Position numbers and translations under genes: made by a program. From Thalassospira profundimaris (GTDB taxonomy: Bacteria; Pseudomonadota; Alphaproteobacteria; Rhodospirillales; Thalassospiraceae), in the NCBI RefSeq assembly GCF_003326675.1, contig NZ_JPWF01000002.1, positions 1 to 64,000 on the forward strand: a stretch of 64,000 nt of DNA, in the 5' to 3' direction. The notes beneath the pieces are model-generated. The model saw only the letters and a list, made by a program, of their open reading frames with translations. It was not told where the DNA came from and did not search any database. Below are positions 1 through 13,159 of the stretch, piece by piece. Within the stretch, counting starts at the first letter, position 1. Each line of letters opens with the position of its first letter.

Positions 1-46
1 CAGACCGTTATGAGCGGTCGGCTCTAACCAATTGAGCTACGGGCCC
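1..46 (-). tRNA. tRNA with CAU anticodon (Ile2 or Met), 5' part only
   Basis: Read on the minus strand, this is the 5' half of a tRNA: acceptor strand GGGCCCG, a D-arm with TAGCTCAATTGGTTAGAG, and an anticodon arm GACCG-CTCATAA-CGGTC with anticodon CAU. The 3' half lies outside the window. A CAU anticodon can belong to elongator or initiator Met, or to the lysidine-modified Ile2 tRNA. The missing 3' half prevents a firm choice; the absence of an initiator-type C1 mismatch argues against fMet. Confidence 0.85.
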
Positions 47-64
47 CCAAGACAAAAGTCCGGG

Positions 65-100
65 TAAAGAAAAGACCGCACCAGATCACCGGTGCGGTCC
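65..100 (-). terminator. Intrinsic terminator of rpoD
   Basis: A perfect 9-bp stem (GACCGCACC at 74-82 with GGTGCGGTC at 91-99) and an 8-nt loop lie just downstream of the rpoD stop. On the minus strand the stem is followed by TTTTCTTT. Confidence 0.8.
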
Positions 101-152
101 CGAAAACTAGCGATTTTCGGGCCAAGGTCAAGCCCGAACGTCGCCTGAATTC

Positions 153-2216
153 TTAATAATCGAGGAACGAACGCAATTTGCGCGAGCGCGACGGATGTTT
201 GAGCTTGCGCAACGCCTTGGCTTCGATCTGACGGATACGTTCACGGGTCACAGAGAACTGCTGACCAACCTCTTCGAGAGTGTGGTCGGTGTTCATGCCG
301 ATCCCGAAACGCATACGCAGAACACGTTCTTCACGCGGCGTGAGCGACGCCAGAACCCGTGTGGTGGTTTCACGCAGGTTGGCCTGGATCGCGGCATCAA
401 GCGGCTGAACGGCGTTCTTGTCTTCGATGAAATCACCAAGATGACTGTCTTCCTCGTCCCCGATCGGGGTTTCGAGCGAGATCGGCTCCTTGGCGATTTT
501 CAGAACCTTGCGAACCTTTTCAAGCGGCATCTGAAGCTTTTCTGCCAGCTCTTCCGGGGTCGGCTCACGACCGATTTCATGCAGCATCTGACGCGAGGTA
601 CGCACCAGCTTGTTGATGGTTTCGATCATGTGAACCGGAATACGGATCGTACGGGCCTGGTCGGCGATAGAACGCGTAATGGCCTGACGGATCCACCAGG
701 TCGCATAGGTCGAGAATTTGTAACCGCGGCGATATTCGAACTTGTCCACCGCCTTCATCAGACCAATGTTACCTTCCTGAATCAGGTCAAGGAACTGAAG
801 ACCACGGTTGGTATATTTCTTGGCGATCGAGATCACGAGACGCAGGTTGGCCTCGATCATCTCTTTCTTTGCACGGCCGGCTTCGCGTTCGCCCCGGTTC
901 ACAACACTGTAAACGCGGCGGAATTCGCTGATCGGAAGGCCGACTTCGGCGGAAACACCACCAACATCTTCACGCAGTTTGGCGATTTCTTCAGGATAGC
1001 GTTCGATAAAGGCCTTCCAGCCCTTGCCCGGCAAACCGGCAACGCGTTCCATCCAGTTCGGGTCAAGTTCATGGCCCTGATACTGTTTGACGAAATCGGG
1101 ACGCTTGATCTTGCAACGATCGGCAAAGCGCAGAAGCTTGCCTTCAAGACCCAAAAGACGGTTGTTAAGACCCGTCAGGTGATCCAGAAGCTCTTCAATG
1201 CGGAAGTTGTTCAGGTGAACATCTTCCATCAGCTCGACCATCTCGTTCTTGAGCTTGGCATAGCGCTTTTCGGTCGCCGCCGGAACGGTTTCACCCTTGT
1301 TAAGGGCTACCAGTCGCTGTTCCTGCGCCTTGTGCAGCTTTTCATAGGTCTTGGCGATGAGTTCGAATTTCTCGAGAACCTGCTCGGTCAGTTCTTCTTC
1401 CATCTTGGAAAGAGAAACGTTGACCTGCTCGTTCTCGTCTTCGTCTTCATCCTCGCCGTCGCCTTCCTCGTCGCCTTCGGAATCTTCGGACTCTTCATCA
1501 TCGTCCTCTTCTTCCTCGGCTTCCTCGCCGCCGATATTTTCAGGGGTTTCGGTCTCGGCGTCTTCATCATCCTCTTCATTGGCAGAATCGAAGTTTTCGA
1601 CATCTGCCTCGGCATCGACGTCCTCATCCTCGCCTTCTTCGGCGCCGATTTCGGCATCCGGGCCACCGCCATAGGTGGTTTCAAGGTCGATAACGTCACG
1701 TAGAAGAAGTTCACCAGCCTGAAGCTGATCATGCCAGTTCACAATCGCACGAATGGTCAGCGGGGATTCGCAAATCCCGCCAATCATCATGTCACGACCG
1801 GCCTCGATACGCTTGGCAATGGCGATTTCGCCTTCACGCGACAGCAGTTCAACACTGCCCATCTCGCGCAGATACATACGCACCGGATCATCGGTCCGGC
1901 CAACATCATCGGCAGAAATATTGCCACTCGGATCGCTGTCGGAATCCTCGTTGTCGTCGTCATTGTCATCTGCGTCGTCGCCATCGATGACATTGATGCC
2001 CATCTCGTTGAGATTGCTCATCACGTCTTCGATCTGCTCTGACGAGAAATGTTCCGACGGCAGTGCCGCGTTCAACTCATCGACCGAGATGTGGCCTTTC
2101 TCCTTGCCCTTGGCAATGAGCTTCTTGATGGCCGCTTTATATGTATCGAGAAGAGGTCCGTCTGCGTTTTCAGAAGAGGTTTTTTTCTCTTCAGCGTTCG
2201 AAGTCTTAGACGACAT
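153..2216 (-). CDS. rpoD: RNA polymerase primary sigma factor RpoD (sigma 70)
   Basis: Primary sigma factor that directs RNA polymerase to housekeeping promoters. The 687 residues show region 1.1, region 1.2 ([19 protein letters not shown] near residue 110), region 2 ([20 protein letters not shown] and [14 protein letters not shown], about 450-530), region 3, and region 4 with the C-terminal helix-turn-helix [17 protein letters not shown]. Two acidic tracts stand out. One, rich in D and N, lies at about 75-95. A much longer one of mostly E and D at about 195-265 sits in the non-conserved region between regions 1.2 and 2. This makes the protein longer than E. coli RpoD (613). It follows dnaG on the same strand after 112 bp, matching the dnaG-rpoD pairing of the macromolecular synthesis operon. 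Identification is certain. Confidence 0.98.
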   Translation of the reverse strand: MSSKTSNAEEKKTSSENADGPLLDTYKAAIKKLIAKGKEKGHISVDELNAALPSEHFSSEQIEDVMSNLNEMGINVIDGDDADDNDDDNEDSDSDPSGNISADDVGRTDDPVRMYLREMGSVELLSREGEIAIAKRIEAGRDMMIGGICESPLTIRAIVNWHDQLQAGELLLRDVIDLETTYGGGPDAEIGAEEGEDEDVDAEADVENFDSANEEDDEDAETETPENIGGEEAEEEEDDDEESEDSEGDEEGDGEDEDEDENEQVNVSLSKMEEELTEQVLEKFELIAKTYEKLHKAQEQRLVALNKGETVPAATEKRYAKLKNEMVELMEDVHLNNFRIEELLDHLTGLNNRLLGLEGKLLRFADRCKIKRPDFVKQYQGHELDPNWMERVAGLPGKGWKAFIERYPEEIAKLREDVGGVSAEVGLPISEFRRVYSVVNRGEREAGRAKKEMIEANLRLVISIAKKYTNRGLQFLDLIQEGNIGLMKAVDKFEYRRGYKFSTYATWWIRQAITRSIADQARTIRIPVHMIETINKLVRTSRQMLHEIGREPTPEELAEKLQMPLEKVRKVLKIAKEPISLETPIGDEEDSHLGDFIEDKNAVQPLDAAIQANLRETTTRVLASLTPREERVLRMRFGIGMNTDHTLEEVGQQFSVTRERIRQIEAKALRKLKHPSRSRKLRSFLDY

Positions 2217-2328
2217 CTATTCCCCGTTTCCCGCTGGGTACATTCGTACCGTTGTTGTCCCACGCACTGTCATCTCAGCGCAAATCACAAATAGCCCGAT
2301 CGCCGATTCTGATACAGGGCACCAAGAA

Positions 2329-4218
2329 TCAGTCGTCGAGCTTAAACACATTTTCCCGGCGACGGGCGAGATCCTCACGCCTGTGAGAAAACCTCTCCCA
2401 TTCTTCCTGACTGGTATCTGCTGCCAACTGTCGGACGGCGTATTTTGCCTCTTCGTCCTCCAGGGAGCTTACAGCCATGGAAAAAACCTGCTTCCAACCC
2501 GTTCTGGCCCGTTCGAGCGGCGTCTCGGGCTTGGCGAAAGCGGCGTGTGCAATCACATCCACACTAACCACCCGCAAAACTGTCTCTGACAGCCCGTCGC
2601 GCTCCAAATGGGTCCTGATTGAATCGGAATCAAGTCCAGGATCGTCATCAAGCAGCTTTAAGACGGCCCGACGAAGATTGTCAAGCGCGGAGTCTGCACA
2701 ACTATAGATTCCAAGCTGTTCACCGATCTCGTCATGCAAAGCCGGATGATTGATCAATGTCAGCAAAAGAATGGAGTCCTGCAAATCCCGCTTCTTCTGC
2801 ATTGGCGGTCGCGACATGCCCGGCACGGCTTTTCCGGCCGGACCCCAGAAATGGTCATTTTTTCCGCGTTTGCCACCCCGGGCGGGCTTTTTATTTTGAT
2901 ATCCGCCACCGGAGGCCCCGCGCGCAGCCCCGTTTCCGCCCCGGTCACCCTTGAACAATTTCCAGATACGGTCGGTAAACATCGACTTGTACTGGCCGCG
3001 CACGGCCTCGTCGGCAATCACCGAAATCCGCTGATTGATATCGGCTTCAAGTGCGGCACGACGTTCAGGCGTATCAATCTTGTGCGCGCCCACATCCATC
3101 CGCCAGACCAGCTCGGCCAGCGGCACGGCCTGTTCAATGATCTTTTTAAAGCTTTCAAATCCCCCCGGCCCGGCCATCAAACTGTCGGGGTCCTCGCCTT
3201 CCGGCAAAATGGAAAACAGCAATGACTTCCCCGGCCGCAGGATCGGAAGCGCACGTTCGGCCGCGCGCAAGGCCGCACGTTTCCCGGCCGCATCCCCATC
3301 CAGACACAGCACCGGCTCATTGGTCATTTTCCAAAGTTCGCCAATCTGTTCTTCCGTGACCGCCGTGCCAAGCGGGGCAACCGCCCCGCGGAATCCTGCC
3401 CGATGCAGGGCAATAACATCCATATAGCCTTCGGTAACAATAATCGGCGCATCATGGCGTGCTGCTTCGCGTGCCTGGGGCAAACCGTAAAGAAGCCGTC
3501 CCTTGTGAAACAGCGGCGTATCCGGGCTGTTCAGGTATTTCGGCTTGGCATCGCCCATCACGCGCCCGCCAAACGCCACCACCCGTCCGCGACGATCCAG
3601 GATCGGGAACATCACCCGTCCGCGGAACCGGTCGTAGGTCTGTCGACCGCTGTCTTCGGGCTCGATCAGAAGCCCGGCCTCGATCATCAGTTTTTCGTCA
3701 ATGTCTTCACGCTTGAGCGCGGCCTTGAGTGCCGCCCGGTTATCCGGCGCAAATCCAAGGCGGAAATCGGATATCGTTTTGTCATCCAGCCCGCGACGGT
3801 GGAAATACTCCAGACCTTCCCTGCCTTCGGGCATGCGCAACATGCGCTCAAAGAATGCACAGGCCGCCTCCATCACTTCATAAAGTGTTTTGGCTTTCTG
3901 TTCGCGTTCCTGGGCTTCGCGCGACGGCTTGGGCACATCCATGCCGACCTGGTTGGCCAGCACCTCGACCGCCTCGACAAAGGTAAGCCCGCGGGTATTC
4001 ATCAAAAAGCTGATGACATCGCCATGCGCACCGCAGCCAAAGCAGTGATAGAAACCCTTTTGCTCATTGACCGTAAAGGATGGGGATTTTTCGGAATGGA
4101 ACGGACACAGCCCGGAATATTCCCGGCCGCGTTTGATCAGCTTCACCGATGAACCGACAATGTCTGCCAGTCCGACCCGTGCCCGCAGGTCGTCCAGAAA
4201 CGACTGGGGAAAGCTCAT
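2329..4218 (-). CDS. dnaG: DNA primase DnaG
   Basis: Synthesises RNA primers for replication. The N-terminal CHC2 zinc-binding motif (CPFHSEKSPSF...CFGCGAHGD) is followed by the TOPRIM catalytic core (VTEGYMDVIALHRAG, then CLDGDAAGKRAA) and a C-terminal helicase-binding region. The ATG at 4218 (MSFPQSFLDDLRARV) is preferred because it matches the usual primase N-terminus. An upstream in-frame ATG would add 13 residues. A basic, glycine-rich linker (GGNGAARGASGGGYQNKKPA) separates the core from the C-terminal domain. It lies between yqeY and rpoD on the same strand. Confidence 0.97.
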   Translation of the reverse strand: MSFPQSFLDDLRARVGLADIVGSSVKLIKRGREYSGLCPFHSEKSPSFTVNEQKGFYHCFGCGAHGDVISFLMNTRGLTFVEAVEVLANQVGMDVPKPSREAQEREQKAKTLYEVMEAACAFFERMLRMPEGREGLEYFHRRGLDDKTISDFRLGFAPDNRAALKAALKREDIDEKLMIEAGLLIEPEDSGRQTYDRFRGRVMFPILDRRGRVVAFGGRVMGDAKPKYLNSPDTPLFHKGRLLYGLPQAREAARHDAPIIVTEGYMDVIALHRAGFRGAVAPLGTAVTEEQIGELWKMTNEPVLCLDGDAAGKRAALRAAERALPILRPGKSLLFSILPEGEDPDSLMAGPGGFESFKKIIEQAVPLAELVWRMDVGAHKIDTPERRAALEADINQRISVIADEAVRGQYKSMFTDRIWKLFKGDRGGNGAARGASGGGYQNKKPARGGKRGKNDHFWGPAGKAVPGMSRPPMQKKRDLQDSILLLTLINHPALHDEIGEQLGIYSCADSALDNLRRAVLKLLDDDPGLDSDSIRTHLERDGLSETVLRVVSVDVIAHAAFAKPETPLERARTGWKQVFSMAVSSLEDEEAKYAVRQLAADTSQEEWERFSHRREDLARRRENVFKLDD

Positions 4219-4328
4219 AATGTCCCGATCCCGTGATATGCTTGCGCAGATGCGCAACCCTGTTGATGGTCTCTGCCCCGTCCCTGCCTTTGTTATTTAA
4301 ACCGTTACGCAGAGCTTCGGGACGACGA

Positions 4329-4356
4329 AAGCCGGACGATTTTACACGTCCGGCTT
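4329..4356 (-). terminator. Hairpin downstream of yqeY
   Basis: GCCGGACG (4331-4338) pairs with CGTCCGGC (4347-4354), between yqeY and dnaG. The following minus-strand sequence is TTTCG, a weak U-run. It may only attenuate, leaving dnaG-rpoD partly co-transcribed with yqeY. Confidence 0.5.
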
Positions 4357-4380
4357 TCAATAAAATAGGTCTGACTGGAA

Positions 4381-4836
4381 TTAACCCAGAAGTTTTTTGG
4401 CAACGCCACCGGCTTTGCCAAAATCCATGGTGCCGTTGTATTTCTCGCGCAGGGCCGCCATGGTGCGTCCCATATCCTTAAGACAGGTCGCACCGATTTC
4501 GGTCACAGTGCCGCGAACGGCCTCTTCGATTTCGTCATCCGACAGCTGTACCGGCAGGAACTTTTCAATCACGCCAATTTCGGCGGCTTCCTGATCTGCA
4601 AGCTCCGGGCGGTTGCCCTTGGTGTACATTTCGATGCTTTCGCGGCGCTGTTTGACCATCGCCTGAAGCAGATTGATGATGTCATCATCGGAAATGCCAT
4701 CGGTGTTGCCTTCGCCACGTGCGGCGATATCGCGCTCCTTCAGTGCCGCCAGGATAAGGCGCACGGTGGTAACGGAGCAGGCATCCTTGGCAAGGACGGC
4801 CTTTTTCAAAGCGTCATTAAGCTGCGATCGCAGCAT
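4381..4836 (-). CDS. GatB/YqeY domain protein
   Basis: A 151-residue protein of the YqeY family, resembling the C-terminal tRNA-binding domain of GatB, the amidotransferase subunit that converts Glu-tRNA(Gln) to Gln-tRNA(Gln). Visible family features are the helical start MLRSQLNDALKKAVLAKD, the LKERDIAARGEGN stretch, QRRESIEMY in the middle and MGRTMAALREKYNGTMDFGK near the end. In many alphaproteobacteria it lies next to dnaG and divergent from carA, as here. The cellular role of stand-alone YqeY is not settled; a tRNA-linked function is a family-level inference. Confidence 0.9.
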   Translation of the reverse strand: MLRSQLNDALKKAVLAKDACSVTTVRLILAALKERDIAARGEGNTDGISDDDIINLLQAMVKQRRESIEMYTKGNRPELADQEAAEIGVIEKFLPVQLSDDEIEEAVRGTVTEIGATCLKDMGRTMAALREKYNGTMDFGKAGGVAKKLLG

Positions 4837-5203
4837 GGCTCATCTCTGATTCTGTGGAAGAAAGGAGCGAACATACCGCATAACAGCATCGGAAGCAAAG
4901 AAAACCTTCCCCGGCAAACCGTTGATTTTCCTAGGAAAATAAAAGTTTAGATGCGTTCTTGACATGGGTTCGCGACTCCCGTAGACATCCGCCAATTTGC
5001 CTACCGGGATTACGATTTGCTTCGCTTCCAGCACGGCCCGCTGTCACTTTCGGGTGTATAGTCCAACATGCTGGGATCGACTTTGCACGTCTGCATGTCC
5101 GGTATGCACTCAGATTGCAGTCGTTTTTGTCGGCTTGCCCGTAATTATTATATATAAAAAGACTCCGTGTCTCACCGTGGAAAGATCGAAAGGACATTTG
5201 CCA
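4837..5203. promoter_or_regulatory. Divergent yqeY/carA intergenic region with candidate carA promoters
   Basis: This 367-bp gap separates divergent genes and holds no convincing gene. On the plus strand there are two candidate sigma-70 promoters for carA: TTGACA (4959-4964) with a 17-bp spacer to TAGACA, and TTGTCG (5127-5132) with an 18-bp spacer to TATATA (5151-5156) inside an AT-rich patch. Neither is a full consensus. No PyrR or purine-type leader hairpin is evident. Confidence 0.4.
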
Positions 5204-6370
5204 ATGTCAGCGCCCACGCACACCCCGCCTCCTGGTGCTTCTGCCGTTCTGGTTCTCGCAGATGGTTCAGTTTTTTGGGGACGCGGCGTCGGTGCCCGAG
5301 GAGAGGTCGTCGGTGAAGTCTGCTTCAACACCTCTATCACGGGTTATCAGGAAATCATGACCGACCCCTCCTATGCGGGTCAGATGATTACCTTTACCTT
5401 CCCGCATATCGGTAACGTCGGCACCAACGACGAAGATATCGAAAATGCCAAACCGGTTGCCCTTGGCTGCATCCTGCGCCAGGACATTACCGAGCCCTCC
5501 AACTACCGCGCCCGGAAACATTTCAATGAATGGCTGGCCGAACATGGCCGGATCGGGATTGCCGGTGTTGATACCCGACGCCTGACCAAGCGCATCCGTA
5601 ACGAAGGCGCACCGAACGGTGTGATCTGCCACAACCCGGACGGCGTATTTGACATCCCTGCCCTGATCGCCAAGGCCAATGAATGGCCGGGCCTCGAAGG
5701 CATGGACCTTGCCAAGGATAACAGCTGCACGACCGGTTACGACTGGGACGAAGCCCTGTGGTCGCGTGAAGGCGGTTACGGCAAACTTGGCAATGTCAAA
5801 CACCATGTTGTTGCCATCGATTACGGTGTGAAACGCAACATCCTGCGCAACCTCGCAAGCCTTGATTGCAAGGTCTCGGTTGTTCCGGCCACCACCACCG
5901 CCGAAGAAGTTCTGGCGATGAACCCGGACGGAATCTTCCTGTCGAACGGTCCTGGTGACCCGGCAGCAACCGGCGAATACGCGGTTCCGACCATCCAGAA
6001 ACTGATCAACAGCGGCAAGCCGGTCTTTGGCATCTGCCTTGGTCATCAGATGATGGCACTGGCCCTTGGTGCAAAAACCAAGAAAATGGATGTTGGTCAT
6101 CGCGGTGCGAACCATCCGGTCAAGGACACCACCACCGGGGTCGTCGAGATCACCTCGCAGAACCACGGCTTTGTGGTCGACAAGGACAGCCTGCCTGACA
6201 ATGTCGAAGCGACGCACTTCTCTCTGTTTGACGGTTCGCTTGCTGGCCTTCGCGCCAAAGACAAACCGGCCTTTGCGGTTCAGTACCACCCGGAAGCATC
6301 GCCGGGGCCGCATGACAGCCACTACCTGTTCAAACGTTTCGTTGGTCTGATCGAAGAAGCCAAGTCCTGA
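5204..6370 (+). CDS. carA: Carbamoyl-phosphate synthase small subunit CarA
   Basis: Glutaminase subunit that supplies ammonia to CarB for carbamoyl phosphate, the precursor of pyrimidines and arginine. The 388-residue protein has the N-terminal CarA domain ([13 protein letters not shown], then [17 protein letters not shown]) and a class I glutamine amidotransferase domain with nucleophile Cys in [17 protein letters not shown] and His in [13 protein letters not shown]. The ATG at 5204 is chosen because AAAGGA precedes it at a suitable distance and MSAPTHTPP leads into the conserved start. The longer in-frame extension is not protein-like. It is followed by carB after 97 bp. Confidence 0.97.
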   Translation: MSAPTHTPPPGASAVLVLADGSVFWGRGVGARGEVVGEVCFNTSITGYQEIMTDPSYAGQMITFTFPHIGNVGTNDEDIENAKPVALGCILRQDITEPSNYRARKHFNEWLAEHGRIGIAGVDTRRLTKRIRNEGAPNGVICHNPDGVFDIPALIAKANEWPGLEGMDLAKDNSCTTGYDWDEALWSREGGYGKLGNVKHHVVAIDYGVKRNILRNLASLDCKVSVVPATTTAEEVLAMNPDGIFLSNGPGDPAATGEYAVPTIQKLINSGKPVFGICLGHQMMALALGAKTKKMDVGHRGANHPVKDTTTGVVEITSQNHGFVVDKDSLPDNVEATHFSLFDGSLAGLRAKDKPAFAVQYHPEASPGPHDSHYLFKRFVGLIEEAKS

Positions 6371-6467
6371 TCACCTGATCAGGACAAGGTTCCCACGATA
6401 CGCGATTAACGGACTTAAACGAGGCGGTGCAGCACGCGCGCCCGCCCTGCGAAAAGCGGAAAACGAC

Positions 6468-9710
<3,243 letters not shown>

Positions 9711-9740
9711 GGTTCTTTTAGAACCCGACTGAAAAGTTTA

Positions 9741-9776
9741 AACCGCCCGGCGGTAAAATGCCGGGCGGTTGATTTT
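9741..9776 (+). terminator. Intrinsic terminator of carAB
   Basis: An 11-bp perfect stem (AACCGCCCGGC at 9741-9751 with GCCGGGCGGTT at 9760-9770) and an 8-nt loop, followed by GATTTTG. The U-run is short and interrupted. Confidence 0.75.
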
Positions 9777-9814
9777 GTAGTATCGACCGCTAATAAGAAT
9801 AGGCTGTGAGCGCG

Positions 9815-10288
9815 ATGGAAAAAGTACCAATGACCCCGCAAGGGCATCAGCGCCTCGAAGAAGAACTGAAGCATCGCAAATCCGTCGAACGCCTTGAAAT
9901 CATCAAGGCAATCGCGGAAGCCCGCGAACATGGTGATCTTTCGGAAAACGCCGAATACCATGCCGCACGCGAACGCCAAAGTTTCTGCGAAGGTCGTATT
10001 GCCGAGCTCGAAGATGTCCTGAGCCGTTCCGAAGTTATCGACGTTCCGTCACTGGCGGGCAGCGTTGTTAAATTCGGCGCCAAGGTTGATCTTGTCGACG
10101 AAGATACCGACGAAGAAACCACCTATCAGGTTGTTGGCCCGATCGAGGCCGACATCAATGCTGGCCGCATTTCAACCACCTCGCCGATTGGCCGGGCGTT
10201 GATCGGCAAGTCTGTTGGTGATTCCGTCGAAGTCACCGTTCCGGGCGGCATCAAAAGCTACGAAATTTTAAAGGTCGACTTCTCGTAA
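9815..10288 (+). CDS. greA: Transcription elongation factor GreA
   Basis: Rescues backtracked RNA polymerase by stimulating its transcript-cleavage activity. The 157-residue protein starts [19 protein letters not shown], has the acidic coiled-coil tip ([17 protein letters not shown]) and a C-terminal FKBP-like domain ending [17 protein letters not shown]. The ATG at 9815 gives the standard N-terminus. A GTG nine bases upstream would add three residues and cannot be excluded. A terminator separates it from carB, so it probably has its own promoter. Confidence 0.96.
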   Translation: MEKVPMTPQGHQRLEEELKHRKSVERLEIIKAIAEAREHGDLSENAEYHAARERQSFCEGRIAELEDVLSRSEVIDVPSLAGSVVKFGAKVDLVDEDTDEETTYQVVGPIEADINAGRISTTSPIGRALIGKSVGDSVEVTVPGGIKSYEILKVDFS

Positions 10289-10308
10289 TTCGGGAACGTT
10301 CCTGATCC

Positions 10309-10341
10309 GAAAACGGTCCGATTTTATCGGGCCGTTTTTTT
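10309..10341 (+). terminator. Intrinsic terminator of greA
   Basis: AACGGTCCG pairs with CGGGCCGTT around the loop ATTTTAT (one G-U pair), followed by a run of T residues to 10341. Confidence 0.85.
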
Positions 10342-10373
10342 GTGCCTGCACGCAAAGCACCACAAATGAAAAC

Positions 10374-10406
10374 AAAAAAAGCCGGGCAACAATCTGCCCG
10401 GCTTTT
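10374..10406 (-). terminator. Intrinsic terminator of the chemotaxis gene
   Basis: GCCGGGCA (10381-10388) pairs with TGCCCGGC (10395-10402). On the minus strand it is followed by seven T residues, directly after the methyl-accepting protein gene. Confidence 0.85.
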
Positions 10407-10433
10407 CGATATTGATGCACTTATGCTGAACCC

Positions 10434-11903
10434 TCAGCCCGCCTTTGCCAACCGTTCCAGAACGGCTTCGATATTGCGGTTAAGGTCGGTTGCCTCGGAC
10501 CCAAGATGATCCGCACTGCCCAGCAATTCGGTCGCTGTTGCCCCGGTCTCTTCAGAAATCTGGGACAATTGATGGATCAAATCGGACAGATCACGGGTCG
10601 CTTCAACGGTCACGCCAAGGCTGTGTGCAATTTCGCGGGTTGCACTTTGTTGCTGTTCCATGGTCGATGAAATGGTCGCGGCAACCTCAACCATATCCCC
10701 GATGGTTTCCGATACCCCTTTGACCGCCGAAACAGAATCCCCAGTTGCCGCCTGGATTTCCGAAATCTGCTGGGCGATCTCGTCCGTCGCACGTGCAGTC
10801 TGGTTCGCAAGGTTTTTGACCTCGTTGGCAACAACCGCAAACCCCTTACCGGCTTCGCCTGCACGGGCGGCTTCGATGGTTGCGTTCAGCGCCAGAAGGT
10901 TGGTCTGGGATGCAATATCCGTGATCAGATTGACGACTTCGCCAATCTTCTCGGCCGCATTCGACAACCATTCAATGCGTTCACTTGCCGTGGTCGAACG
11001 ATCGACGGCATTGTTGGTAATTTCGCGTGCACGTCCAATCTGGCGCGAGATTTCCTCGGCCGATGCATTGATCTCGTCAACGGCGGATGCTGCTGATTCA
11101 ACGTTCTGCGATGTTTCCTCGGATGCGTGAACGGCCCCTTTGGATGCATCACGACCAACACGGGCACGATCATTCATAAGCTGCGCACGTTTCTGAAGCT
11201 GGACCGATTCATCATCGACCGCGCCTGCGGATTTACCAATCAGGGTCGTAATCTGTTCGGCCAGCTCGCGCTTATACTGTTCGCGCTCGATCTGGCGCTG
11301 TTTGCGCAGATGCTCGTTCTGTTCCAGCAATTCTTCTGCCTTGGTCGCAGCCGTTACCGCTTCGTTACGTGCAGTTTCGGCATTGGCCAGGGTCGAATAC
11401 AGGCTTTTGCACGACCAGATCAGAACGCCGGCTTCGACAATCACCACCACCGCATGCAAAACCACCCGCCAGAACTGTCCACCTTCCGGGAATACCCAGT
11501 AAGGTACGGCAAAGTTCAGGATCAGGTGATGAAGGGCAATAACGCCGGTCACGACAACAATCGTCTTCCAGCACACCAGCGCGCCGAGCACGGCCAGGGC
11601 TGCAAAGAAGTACATATGAATGTCGATCTGCCAATGATGGCCGCGGAATGCATAGACCAGCACCCCGACCTGCAAGATCATCGCAGACGACACAATAAAG
11701 CGTGAAATCTGGGCCTGTTCACCAGCCATGCGATATACCGCAAAGGCAATCACTGCGAACACAGCACTGGCAACAAGCGGCGACAGGGCGTCATTGCTTG
11801 CGAAATAGCCTGCAATCCCGCTGAGCGGAATGTGCAGAGCCAAAATAACAAACAATGTCTTGAGCGCGCTGGCCCGAATTTCAAGTAACTTTTCCATAGA
11901 CAT
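10434..11903 (-). CDS. Methyl-accepting chemotaxis protein
   Basis: Membrane chemoreceptor that signals to CheA/CheW. The first 180 residues hold about six hydrophobic segments (for example [19 protein letters not shown] and [13 protein letters not shown]) and no large periplasmic domain, so it probably senses within the membrane. A coiled coil follows, then the methyl-accepting signalling domain with the hairpin-tip sequence [20 protein letters not shown] and [17 protein letters not shown]. The start is uncertain: the ATG at 11903 gives 489 residues, a second ATG lies two codons later, and a TTG at 11918 overlaps the stop of the upstream small membrane gene. The two genes are probably co-transcribed. 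Confidence 0.92.
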   Translation of the reverse strand: MSMEKLLEIRASALKTLFVILALHIPLSGIAGYFASNDALSPLVASAVFAVIAFAVYRMAGEQAQISRFIVSSAMILQVGVLVYAFRGHHWQIDIHMYFFAALAVLGALVCWKTIVVVTGVIALHHLILNFAVPYWVFPEGGQFWRVVLHAVVVIVEAGVLIWSCKSLYSTLANAETARNEAVTAATKAEELLEQNEHLRKQRQIEREQYKRELAEQITTLIGKSAGAVDDESVQLQKRAQLMNDRARVGRDASKGAVHASEETSQNVESAASAVDEINASAEEISRQIGRAREITNNAVDRSTTASERIEWLSNAAEKIGEVVNLITDIASQTNLLALNATIEAARAGEAGKGFAVVANEVKNLANQTARATDEIAQQISEIQAATGDSVSAVKGVSETIGDMVEVAATISSTMEQQQSATREIAHSLGVTVEATRDLSDLIHQLSQISEETGATATELLGSADHLGSEATDLNRNIEAVLERLAKAG

Positions 11904-11914
11904 GCACCCAGACG

Positions 11915-12292
11915 TCAAAAGGCGTTTTTGGTTTCGCCAAGATCAAAACATGCTGAAGCAATCAGCGGAGACAGGGTAAAAAGAGCACCGAAATCATCGG
12001 ACTGCGGCACCATGCCATCATCGCGCACGACAACAGCCATATGCCCGAAACCGCCAAATCGGACCACGCGACCACCGGCCGCCCCTACCTGCACAAGAAT
12101 TTCATCCTCAGACAGGGAAAACGGGAAAACCATTCCCACACCGGTCATGTCATGCACAGGGCGATAAGACATCAGCACCAGCAACACGACGCCACACACG
12201 GCAAACGCGATTGTTGGCACAATACCGGCCCAGCCATTTTCGTCATCTGGCTGTATGGCGCTGGTTTTATGGAAATTTTTGAACGCTTCCAA
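11915..12292 (-). CDS. Small single-span membrane protein, function unknown
   Basis: A 125-residue product not recognised as a known family. One strong membrane segment ([20 protein letters not shown], about 23-43) is followed by a C-terminal domain of about 80 residues containing [20 protein letters not shown]. The start is a TTG, supported by AGGA 6-7 bases upstream; no in-frame ATG precedes the membrane segment. Its stop lies next to the start of the chemoreceptor gene, which suggests translational coupling. The topology implies a short cytoplasmic N-terminus and a periplasmic domain, perhaps an accessory of the receptor. That role is inferred from position only. Confidence 0.6.
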   Translation of the reverse strand: MEAFKNFHKTSAIQPDDENGWAGIVPTIAFAVCGVVLLVLMSYRPVHDMTGVGMVFPFSLSEDEILVQVGAAGGRVVRFGGFGHMAVVVRDDGMVPQSDDFGALFTLSPLIASACFDLGETKNAF

Positions 12293-12673
12293 TTACTATC
12301 CTAAGATATGAAATTCACCCCATTGGTATAGGTTCTTGCTATGTATGACTAAAAGTCGGCATTTACAAGGTTTTTCATCCCTACGTTTAGTAGGGTTATC
12401 TGCTATTCCGCTGACTTTCTGCAAAAATCAGAAATGATATTTTTTGTTATATTTCAGTAAATTAGAAAAACTTTAATGCGCGTAACCTTGACTAAAACCG
12501 GTACTGTCGGCGAACGCATGGCACCCTTGTCGCATATGAATGGTGCCACCCGCCATTACCACCCAGACGAGAATCTTTTTCACCTGTGATCAGGGTTTCC
12601 GCCCTTTTGGGGCACAAAAAAACCGGTGACAGGATGACACCGGTTTTTGATACGTCTGAAACGGTCGAAGCGA
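12293..12673. other. Gene-free intergenic stretch
   Basis: I see no gene here. It holds an AT-rich segment (about 12300-12480), probably the promoter region for the small membrane protein/chemoreceptor pair, a 7-bp inverted repeat TGGCACC/GGTGCCA (12519-12548), and the lrp terminator near its right end. Confidence 0.5.
12612..12648 (-). terminator. Intrinsic terminator of the lrp-type gene
   Basis: AACCGGTG and CACCGGTT pair around ACAGGATGA (12621-12645). On the minus strand a run of T residues follows, opposite the A-run at 12616-12622. Confidence 0.8.
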
Positions 12674-13159
12674 TCAGTCTTCGGCATCGATATCGATTGG
12701 CACGCCCGGCATGTTTTTAGCGGTTCGAATCGACAGTGCCGATTTCACATGATTTACATTTTCCGCAACCGTCAGCTGGGTGGTCAGGAACTTCTGATAT
12801 TCGTCCCAGCTATGCGAGACGATTTTCAAAAGGAAATCCATCTCGCCGGCCACCATGTGGCATTCACGAACTTCGGGCCAGTTGGCTGCGCGGGCTTCGA
12901 ACGCGCGCAAATCATGTTCGGCCTGGCTGGCAAGACCGACCATCGCGAACACGGTCACATTGTAACCAAGTGCCTGCGCATCAACATCGGCGTGATAGCC
13001 CTGGATGAAACCGGTTTCTTCAAGCGCACGCACACGACGCAAACAGGGCGGGGCCGAGATACCTGCACGACGTGCAAGTTCCACATTGGTCATACGGCCA
13101 TCTTCCTGTAGATCGCGCAAAATTCTGCGGTCGATCTTGTCGAGTTTGACCCGTTGCAT
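12674..13159 (-). CDS. Lrp/AsnC family transcriptional regulator
   Basis: Leucine-responsive-type regulator of 161 residues. The N-terminal winged helix-turn-helix (LDKIDRRILRDLQEDGRMTN, then LARRAGISAPPCLRRVRALE) is followed by a RAM (AsnC-type) effector-binding and oligomerisation domain with VRECHMVAGEMDFLLKIV. The next gene, trxB, is divergent. An inverted TTGCA/TGCAA pair in the shared gap could be an autoregulatory site. The effector cannot be told from sequence. Confidence 0.93.
   Translation of the reverse strand: MQRVKLDKIDRRILRDLQEDGRMTNVELARRAGISAPPCLRRVRALEETGFIQGYHADVDAQALGYNVTVFAMVGLASQAEHDLRAFEARAANWPEVRECHMVAGEMDFLLKIVSHSWDEYQKFLTTQLTVAENVNHVKSALSIRTAKNMPGVPIDIDAED

Noticed and set aside
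195-1703. Long plus-strand open frame (502 codons) opposite rpoD
   Set aside because: It mirrors the GC-rich codon use of rpoD on the other strand. Its product is low-complexity over the acidic tract and has no recognisable domain or ribosome site.
12519-12600. Inverted repeat TGGCACC/GGTGCCA followed by C-rich sequence, as a possible small RNA
   Set aside because: The loop is 16 nt and no GC-rich terminator follows; too weak to call.
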